Source: Candidatus Saccharimonadales bacterium
GTDB lineage: Bacteria > Patescibacteriota > Saccharimonadia > Saccharimonadales > UBA4665
NCBI GenBank assembly: GCA_036388415.1
Contig: DASVRW010000002.1
Coordinates: forward strand, 186,001 to 250,000
Reading direction: 5' to 3'
Length of the DNA: 64,000 nucleotides
Each line of letters begins with the position of its first letter. Position 1 is the first letter of the stretch. A model generated the notes under the pieces. The model searched no databases. It saw only the letters and a list, made by a program, of their open reading frames with translations, and was not told where the DNA came from. Position numbers and translations under genes: made by a program. This document shows positions 62,466-64,000 of the stretch, piece after piece.

Positions 62466-62545
62466 AAAAAGACTGCTTACTGCTTAATAAGAAGTCTTTA
62501 AGCATAATCAATATGGCTACTCCTAATCGACGTACTTCGCAACTA
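62466..62545 (-). repeat. Cassette-end hairpin repeat, copy 4 (extended)
   Basis: The core 62500-62545 reads AAGCATAATCAATATGGCTA and TCGACGTACTTCGCAACTA. Upstream, AAAGACT/AGTCTTT arms (about 62468-62501) form a second hairpin partly shared with copy 2. The end of the kinase gene at 62523 is encoded by the repeat itself (last residues VAKYVD). Confidence 0.65.
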
Positions 62546-63005
62546 TTTCCAAGATCCTATCGACAGTTTCGTTGATTGAGAGATCTGAATTATCAATAAC
62601 ATATCCGAAGCTTGGAGATGCAATACCCGTATCGTAATGGTATTTAACCCTAGATACTTCCCACTCCGAAAGTTTACGGTTTCCTCTAATGCCCTGTGCT
62701 ATTTCTAGCCGGGGAGCAAGAGTAATGACAATTTGTGGCTTTGTGTGTATCTCATTCTTAAAACGAATAAAATCCTCAGGCCTTATAACATAATTCGCTA
62801 CTACGTCTTTACCTTCATTTGAGTATTCGTTGATTGTAGCAATGGCGAGATCCATTGACTTGTCTAAATCAGTAGCAAGATTGAAATTTGGAATAGTATC
62901 GTTCAGATCATCTACATTTATTAAAGCTGCATTGATGCGATCGGCGAGTGCATTTGATGTAGATGTCTTACCGGAATTGATGCTACCTGATATAAAAATT
63001 AGCAT
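62523..63005 (-). CDS. Small P-loop kinase-like protein
   Basis: The 160-residue protein has Walker A FISGSINSGKTSTSNAL near 4-20, ALINVDDLND near 27-36 as the acceptor-binding acidic site, and a lid region RLEIAQGIRGNRKLSEWEVSR with arginines near 103-123. It resembles chloramphenicol-phosphotransferase or shikimate-kinase-like small kinases; the substrate is unknown. TATAGT lies 4 nt before the ATG, so leader is essentially absent. Confidence 0.7.
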   Translation of the reverse strand: MLIFISGSINSGKTSTSNALADRINAALINVDDLNDTIPNFNLATDLDKSMDLAIATINEYSNEGKDVVANYVIRPEDFIRFKNEIHTKPQIVITLAPRLEIAQGIRGNRKLSEWEVSRVKYHYDTGIASPSFGYVIDNSDLSINETVDRILEIVAKYVD

Positions 63006-63045
63006 AAACTATATAATATCATCAATAAACTAATATGTATACTGC

Positions 63046-63072
63046 TTATGCTCGACTAGGACGGAGGGATAG
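63046..63072 (-). pseudogene. tRNA-Gln 3'-end relic
   Basis: TGCTTATGCT..GACTAGG.CGGAGGGAT matches the 3' half and flank of the genuine tRNA-Gln (63891-63918) with only a few changes, then diverges. It is a partial duplicate of the tRNA end, not a functional tRNA. Confidence 0.6.
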
Positions 63073-63161
63073 TGCACGTCAATCTATGCGCCGTGCTGCG
63101 CTCGGGCATGAGACTGACGACCGAACCTCGTTCATTGAATCCCGGCACTCGAACCAGGATA

Positions 63162-63196
63162 TGAAAAAGCTCCAAGCGTTGCCTGGAGCTTTTTCA
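63162..63196. terminator. Strong bidirectional terminator
   Basis: TGAAAAAGCTCCA and TGGAGCTTTTTCA form a perfect 13-bp stem with a 9-nt loop and A/T runs at both sides. Confidence 0.8.
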
Positions 63197-63232
63197 TACG
63201 GCTACCCCTAGTTGACGCACTTCGAACTTTTA
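63194..63232 (-). repeat. Cassette-end hairpin repeat, copy 5
   Basis: GGCTACCCCTAGTTGACG then CACTTCGAACTTTTA. The TAA stop of the gene at 63230 is formed by its last bases. It abuts the terminator at 63162. Confidence 0.7.
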
Positions 63233-63418
63233 TATCTGAGAACAGTCAGCCTCAGATACATTATCAATGAAATATTGTAGAGCTGGGCTAGTGATTAGAG
63301 CTTTCTGTATTTCTTCGTCTGTTGGTCGTTCAGAAGTTTTTGAAACTAGAGCAAACACATGATCGTGATCAATACTTTCCCCTAATGGGTTGTTCGTCAG
63401 TGCTTCATAAAATGTCAT
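63230..63418 (-). CDS. Small hypothetical protein
   Basis: The 62-residue acidic protein has two helical parts: FYEALTNNPLGESIDHDHVFALV, and PTDEEIQKALITSPALQYFIDNV. No domain is recognised. A TATTAT overlaps the start region. It sits between repeat copies 5 and 6 as a single-gene cassette. Confidence 0.5.
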   Translation of the reverse strand: MTFYEALTNNPLGESIDHDHVFALVSKTSERPTDEEIQKALITSPALQYFIDNVSEADCSQI

Positions 63419-63440
63419 AATAATACAATAACATTAATAA

Positions 63441-63480
63441 TGATATTTGGCTACCCCTAGTTGACGTACTTCGCAACTCT
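63441..63480 (-). repeat. Cassette-end hairpin repeat, copy 6
   Basis: TTTGGCTACCCCTAGTTGACG followed by TACTTCGCAACTCT, the most regular copy: AGTTG-a-CG pairs with CG-CAACT around TACTT, leaving one bulged A. It lies about 55 nt after the stop of the gene at 63535. Confidence 0.7.
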
Positions 63481-63534
63481 CAGTGACTGTATCAATCTAA
63501 GGAAAAATTAATTCCTATTAGAATCTATCTGATT

Positions 63535-63795
63535 CTAGAGTAGTCCACGAGCCTGTTTGTTCCTGAAGTATTCATCGTCGATGATGTCTATCGAACCTAT
63601 TACTGATAATTGAGGGGCAGATGTATAACCGGTGAAGATAGGCGGCGCCTTCGGCTGAGGCGGGTAAAAGCCTTCATATTGGCGGTCTTTTGGAGATAAA
63701 TCCTCAGCTTCGTCGTCCATGCCCCATGCAGCACTGCATTCTATCTCGCCAAAATCTGGTAAACTGCTGTTTAATTGTCGTTCATACTTAGGCAT
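63535..63795 (-). CDS. Small hypothetical protein
   Basis: The ATG at 63795 has an AGAGGAAG ribosome site and gives 86 residues. The protein is acidic and proline-rich (SPKDRQYEGFYPPQPKAPPIF), probably little structured, with a C-terminal SVIGSIDIIDDEYFRNK. An upstream in-frame GTG/ATG extension is possible but not needed. It is the cassette nearest the tRNA-Gln. Confidence 0.5.
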   Translation of the reverse strand: MPKYERQLNSSLPDFGEIECSAAWGMDDEAEDLSPKDRQYEGFYPPQPKAPPIFTGYTSAPQLSVIGSIDIIDDEYFRNKQARGLL

Positions 63796-63900
63796 GTTGT
63801 GTGCTTCCTCTGCTAACAAATGGTAATTATACCTTATAATTACCATAATAGCAATAGCAGTCTAATCGATCCGAATGAACCAACAAATTATGCTTATGCT

Positions 63901-63975
63901 TGGCTAGGGCGGAGGGATTCGAACCCCCGAATGCCAGTACCAAAAACTGGTGCCTTACCACTTGGCGACGCCCTA
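63901..63975 (-). tRNA. tRNA-Gln (TTG)
   Basis: TAGGGCG and CGCCCTA close the acceptor stem; the D arm is GCCAAGTGGTAAGGC, the anticodon arm CCAGT-TTTTGGT-ACTGG with anticodon TTG, and the T arm GGGGG-TTCGAAT-CCCTC. Discriminator G73 and an encoded CCA follow. All pairs are intact, so it should be functional. It marks the right end of the cassette-like array. Confidence 0.95.
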
Positions 63976-64000
63976 CTATAGCAGTGCGTGTAGAATTATA

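Noticed and set aside
60711-63480. Classical integron attC sites
   Set aside because: The arrangement is cassette-like, but the repeats lack a RYYYAAC...GTTRRRY pair of the right span and no integron integrase is in the window.

Overview
The window reads like a chromosomal segment of a Candidate Phyla Radiation bacterium, most likely Candidatus Saccharibacteria (TM7). The basis is a compact gene-dense layout, roughly half GC, many small hypothetical proteins, a complete F-type ATP synthase operon, membrane-anchored rather than outer-membrane exported proteins, and TGA used as a normal stop. The lineage is an inference from gene content; no marker such as 16S rRNA is present.

Layout. 0-5.6 kb is an accessory region on the minus strand: a nucleotidyltransferase plus GAPDH-like pair, and a TIR + caspase-like protease pair that looks like a Thoeris-type anti-phage system. 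The transcription units here are separated by copies of a short tail resembling a tRNA 3' end. 5.6-12.5 kb is a mobile island: ParB-methylase, second methylase, terminase small and large subunits and a large serine recombinase, with no capsid or tail gene, and a highly structured non-coding leader at 10.4-10.6 kb. 12.6-19.8 kb encodes a giant WapA/RHS-like surface toxin with three PA14 modules and a small downstream candidate immunity gene. 20.2-20.8 kb is a tRNA-Asn gene split in its anticodon loop by a group I intron that carries an HNH endonuclease ORF.

The core begins with smpB (21 kb) and continues through membrane-anchored proteins, a secreted glycosidase, glycosyltransferase, secreted nuclease, corrinoid adenosyltransferase and glutaredoxin to the ATP synthase operon (30.3-37.5 kb, with an extra small ORF between atpD and atpC). 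Then come an aquaporin-like channel, a UvrD/PD-(D/E)XK helicase-nuclease, NDH-2, a D-lactate dehydrogenase-like flavoprotein, a two-component system, an envelope-glycan cluster (48-53 kb), MscL, a YihY-like protein and NhaA. 57-63.9 kb is a run of small accessory genes; the last six genes on the minus strand are each followed by one copy of a ~40-75 bp hairpin repeat, ending at a tRNA-Gln gene. This is a cassette-like array.

Working together: NDH-2 and the lactate dehydrogenase-like enzyme can feed electrons to a membrane carrier, while ATP synthase and NhaA manage the ion gradient. MscL and the aquaporin-like channel deal with osmotic change, and the secreted nuclease and glycosidase suit scavenging from other cells. 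The RHS toxin and TIR-caspase pair suit competition and phage defence.

Two cross-cutting signals are worth most attention. First, many first genes have a TAnnnT -10 box only 6-10 nt before the start codon, implying pervasive leaderless transcripts; I used this to choose starts. Second, three copies of a ~125 bp structured repeat lie in intergenic gaps at 24.8, 44.6 and 46.5 kb, with compensatory changes in the hairpin stem.
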